Below, piece by piece: positions 61,258 through 64,000 of a DNA stretch of 64,000 nt. The position numbers were made by a program, and so were the translations under genes. The first letter of the stretch is position 1, and each line of letters opens with the position of its first letter. The DNA is from Chryseobacterium aquaeductus (GTDB lineage Bacteria; Bacteroidota; Bacteroidia; Flavobacteriales; Weeksellaceae), in contig NZ_CAJIMS010000001.1 in assembly GCF_905175375.1 (NCBI RefSeq), positions 3,162,001 to 3,226,000 on the forward strand, given 5' to 3'. The notes under the pieces were generated by a model that had not been told where the DNA came from, did no database searches, and saw nothing but the letters and a program-made list of their open reading frames with translations.

Positions 61258-64000
61258 TTAGAAATTTGCTTTAAGCCCAATAATAAAGGTTCTTACTTGC
61301 GGATACGTTCCATAATCTACTCCTAAAACACCCTGAGTAGTAGTGTAATTTACTTCTGGATCAAAGCCTGTGTAATTGGTCCAAGTTACTAGATTTTGCC
61401 CTGTAACATAGACATTCAAATTACTCATTCCTTTAAATGGTTTTTTGAAATCGTAGCCTAAAGTTACCGCTTTCAGTTTTATATAAGAGCCATCCTCTAC
61501 AAAACGATCCGAAATGTGCTGTGCAGATGAAGCTCCTGCTTTTGGAACATTGGTTATTTGTCCTGCTGTTGTCCAGCGATCCAAAACTACGGTGGATTGA
61601 TTTTTAAAATCGCTCATCAATTCTAAATCTAATCGGGAGGCATTTAAAACATCATTTCCCTGAGAACCAGTTACTAAAACATCTAAGTACAGATTCTTAT
61701 ATTTAAAATTATTACTAAACCCAAAAGTATATTTTGGTGTTGGGTCTCCAATGGTAGTTCTGTCTCCCGTGTCAAAATAACCATTTCCATTAAGATCTTT
61801 ATATAGTAGTTCCCCATTAGCCGGATTTACACGATCTACCACATAACCAAAGAAAGAGCCTAAAGGTTGCCCCACTTGGTTTCTTACGCCTGATTCCCCT
61901 ACGGTTTCGAAGGTAGCCGTATCTAAAAATTGTTGATAATTAATAGAGGTTACTTTGTTTTTATTGAATGAAATATTAAAGTTGGTATTCCAAGTGAAAT
62001 TTTCGGTTTGGAAGTTTTTGGTATTCAAAGCAAATTCCATCCCTTTATTCTCCATACTACCACCATTATACTTGTACGGTAAATTCATTCCTGGGAATCT
62101 TATTTGTAATAATAAATCTTTAGTATCTCTTTTATAGAAATCTGCTGAAAATTTAATTCGGTTATTAATAAATCCAAAATCTACCCCAAAGTTTGTATCT
62201 GTTGTTGTTTCCCAGGTTAAATCTGGATTCTTGGTTTGTGTTGGATTAAATATACCTGAATCTAAATACGTTTCTCTTTGCAAATCATAGTAAGAATAAG
62301 CAGGGATACCTGAAATATTAGCCGTCTGTCCCCATCCTCCTCTTAATTTTAATTCTGAAATTGCGGAAACATTTTGCAAGAAATTTTCGTTAGAAACGAT
62401 CCAAGAAGCAGAAACACCTGGCAAATAACTCCATTTATTTCCCTTAGCTAATGGAGATGCTCCATTGGCTCTAAATACCCCCATCACAGTATATTTATTA
62501 CTAAGCGTATAAACCGCTCTACCAAAAAAAGAAGTGTATTTTGTGGTTTCTTTTAATAATTCTTGGTTTGCGTTTGTTTTTGCTAAAGAAAAATTGAACT
62601 GGGTTGTACCATCAGGAAATTCTTCTCCATAAAATCTATCACGAGTATAATTTATTTCTTGAATGGCAACTCCGCCTAAAGCTGAAAAATCGTGCTTATC
62701 CTTTTTAAAATTGTAATTTAACGTATTTTCAAAATTATAATTTCTGTCTACTACATTAGTTCTATCGCCAATTCCTTTTTTTTGTCTTCCGTAATTGGTT
62801 TGGTAACCATCGGTAAATTTTGTTTGATCGGAGTCTATTACATCATAAGAAATGCTTGGTTTCCAAGTTAATCCTTTTGCTAAACGCACATCTAAACCTA
62901 GATTACTCATAAATCTATTTTTTTTAGTATCATCTATAGTAGATTGATAAGCTACAGGATTTTCCCACGAAGATTGAAAAGGATTGGGTGTAAATTGACC
63001 TGGTAAATATCCATTAGCAAGAACGGCAGGATCTATAGGCAATACTTTTACCTCACTCCCATAAACAGGTAAAAATCTCGGTGTGACCAATGCAGAAAGT
63101 ACCACACCTCCTCTTGCTGTACTCAGATTATCTGATGTATTAGCTAATTTGGTGTTGAAGTAATTCAGAGAGGTATTCAACTTCAGCCAAGGCAATAAAT
63201 CGGCATCTAAATTTACTTTAAAGGAATATCTGTCAAACTGTGACGGATTAATAATTCCCTGAATATTTTGATACCCCATAGAAGTATAAGCTTTCACTTT
63301 TTCGTTTCCGAAAGAATAGCCTACATTGTAATTTTGGTCAAAACCTGTTTGGTACACTTCTTTTTCCCAATCGGTATCTATTCCTGAATATTTTGAATCA
63401 TTAGCAGTATTGAAATTAGAAACATTTATTTCTTTCAATAGTGTTTTGTACTGCTCCAGATTAAGAACATCTACATTATTTACTTTTTTAGACATTCCCC
63501 AATATGCATTGAAAGACAATTGGTTTTTATTAAATTTTCCTCTTTTTGTAGTAATAATTACCACACCACCACTTCCGTTTACGCCGTAAATTGCTGTCGA
63601 AGTAGCGTCTTTTAGGATGTTCATATCCACAATATCATCTGGATTAATCCCCGAAATATCTGTTGTTTGGATTCCATCAACTACATATAAAGGCGAAACC
63701 ATAGAAGATAAAGAGTTGTTTCCTCTAATTTTCACTTCTAAACCAGCCCCAGGTTTTCCTGAAGGTTGCACCACATTTACCCCTGCTGCATTACCTTGCA
63801 AAGCTTGTGCGACACTGTAAATCGGTCGGTTATCAAATGCATCCGATTTAATTGTAGAAACAGCACTGGTGAGATTTTGTTTTTTTACGCCACCATAACC
63901 AATCATTACTACCTCTTCAATCTTTTGTTCCTTTGGGATTGAGTCTGTAGTCTTTTTTTGAGCTTGAAAACTTGCAGTAAAATACAATACGGCAATCGCC
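61258..64000 (-). CDS. SusC/RagA-family TonB-linked outer membrane transporter (5' end beyond window)
   Basis: Outer-membrane receptor; 913 residues to the window edge, with only the first few signal-peptide codons missing (visible part AIAVLYFTASFQAQ). The mature N-terminus goes almost directly to the TonB box region (KIEEVVMIGYG) and plug domain (VAQALQGNAAGVNVVQPSG, RGNNSLSS, PLYVVDGIQTTDISGINPDDI, ILKDATSTAIYGVNGSGGVV), lacking the usual ~80-residue carboxypeptidase-D-regulatory-like domain. The barrel follows to a C-terminal Phe. Together with SusD it imports glycan fragments. The TTG at 63987 is not the real start. Regulatory genes for the locus would lie to the right of the window. Confidence 0.95.
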   Translation of the reverse strand, partial: AIAVLYFTASFQAQKKTTDSIPKEQKIEEVVMIGYGGVKKQNLTSAVSTIKSDAFDNRPIYSVAQALQGNAAGVNVVQPSGKPGAGLEVKIRGNNSLSSMVSPLYVVDGIQTTDISGINPDDIVDMNILKDATSTAIYGVNGSGGVVIITTKRGKFNKNQLSFNAYWGMSKKVNNVDVLNLEQYKTLLKEINVSNFNTANDSKYSGIDTDWEKEVYQTGFDQNYNVGYSFGNEKVKAYTSMGYQNIQGIINPSQFDRYSFKVNLDADLLPWLKLNTSLNYFNTKLANTSDNLSTARGGVVLSALVTPRFLPVYGSEVKVLPIDPAVLANGYLPGQFTPNPFQSSWENPVAYQSTIDDTKKNRFMSNLGLDVRLAKGLTWKPSISYDVIDSDQTKFTDGYQTNYGRQKKGIGDRTNVVDRNYNFENTLNYNFKKDKHDFSALGGVAIQEINYTRDRFYGEEFPDGTTQFNFSLAKTNANQELLKETTKYTSFFGRAVYTLSNKYTVMGVFRANGASPLAKGNKWSYLPGVSASWIVSNENFLQNVSAISELKLRGGWGQTANISGIPAYSYYDLQRETYLDSGIFNPTQTKNPDLTWETTTDTNFGVDFGFINNRIKFSADFYKRDTKDLLLQIRFPGMNLPYKYNGGSMENKGMEFALNTKNFQTENFTWNTNFNISFNKNKVTSINYQQFLDTATFETVGESGVRNQVGQPLGSFFGYVVDRVNPANGELLYKDLNGNGYFDTGDRTTIGDPTPKYTFGFSNNFKYKNLYLDVLVTGSQGNDVLNASRLDLELMSDFKNQSTVVLDRWTTAGQITNVPKAGASSAQHISDRFVEDGSYIKLKAVTLGYDFKKPFKGMSNLNVYVTGQNLVTWTNYTGFDPEVNYTTTQGVLGVDYGTYPQVRTFIIGLKANF

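Noticed and set aside
1..64000. tRNA, rRNA, prophage, insertion sequences, restriction-modification or anti-phage modules
   Set aside because: No such genes or folds recognised on either strand; small structured RNAs could still be missed without a covariance-model search.

Overview
The window looks like a chromosomal segment of a member of the Bacteroidota, most likely family Weeksellaceae and close to Chryseobacterium. Support: A+T-rich DNA; a SusC/SusD pair; a GLPGLI-family protein; a type IX secretion C-terminal sorting domain; a BT0820-type HAD phosphatase; lipoproteins of Bacteroidota type; and promoter-like TAnnTTTG boxes close upstream of many start codons. I see no rRNA, tRNA, CRISPR array, prophage, transposase or integrase. 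Most of the window is ordinary core genome, with gene-sized insertions limited to small intergenic repeat elements.

Layout. 1-4.5 kb: the 3' end of a uvrA-type gene, an endonuclease V gene split by a +1 frameshift and coupled to a VOC protein, a lipoprotein M28 peptidase and a PLP aminotransferase. 4.8-8.9 kb: a membrane pyrophosphatase carrying a C-terminal OmpA-like domain, next to a soluble pyrophosphatase. 9-16 kb: an FkbM methyltransferase, then a leftward envelope/repair block (pepE, dacB, histidine kinase, lolD, L,D-transpeptidase, radC, acyltransferase-like). 16-24 kb: a TPR protein, a transaldolase-type aldolase, GLPGLI, pyruvate dehydrogenase E2 and E1-alpha, PAP2, BlaI-type regulator, a tandem bulb-lectin protein and a glycine-rich RRM protein.

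24-34 kb: a thioesterase coupled to an AraC-type regulator with an apparent metal-binding N-terminus, followed by a Cu+-type P1B ATPase with one HMA and three extra metal-binding modules; then DUF72, polysaccharide deacetylase, YggS, an NtrC-type response regulator that lacks its DNA-binding domain, a MATE pump and a GNAT. 34-45 kb: S9 peptidase, DoxX, era, an SMR pump, methyltransferase-map, HAD phosphatase, acyl-ACP desaturase, gpmI, a SUI1 factor and an LRR protein. 45-50 kb: a PhoX-like secreted phosphatase and a di-haem peroxidase with a long extra N-terminal domain. 50-53 kb: nucleoside phosphorylase, a secreted unknown, an LEA-like small protein and fabI.

53.4-64 kb (all leftward): a polysaccharide utilisation locus, susC-susD-GH30-GH3-GH16-GH30, whose enzyme mix points to beta-1,3/beta-1,6-glucans such as laminarin or fungal wall glucan. 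SusC/SusD would bind and import oligosaccharides, GH16 and GH30 would cut chains outside or at the surface, and GH3 would release glucose.

The less ordinary points are the pyrophosphatase-OmpA fusion, the copper regulator/ATPase pair, an inverted-repeat element that supplies the regulator's C-terminal codons, the frameshifted endonuclease V, the lectin-bacteriocin-like secreted protein, the truncated NtrC-type regulator and the PhoX/peroxidase pair. I did not find a clearly new multi-gene system.
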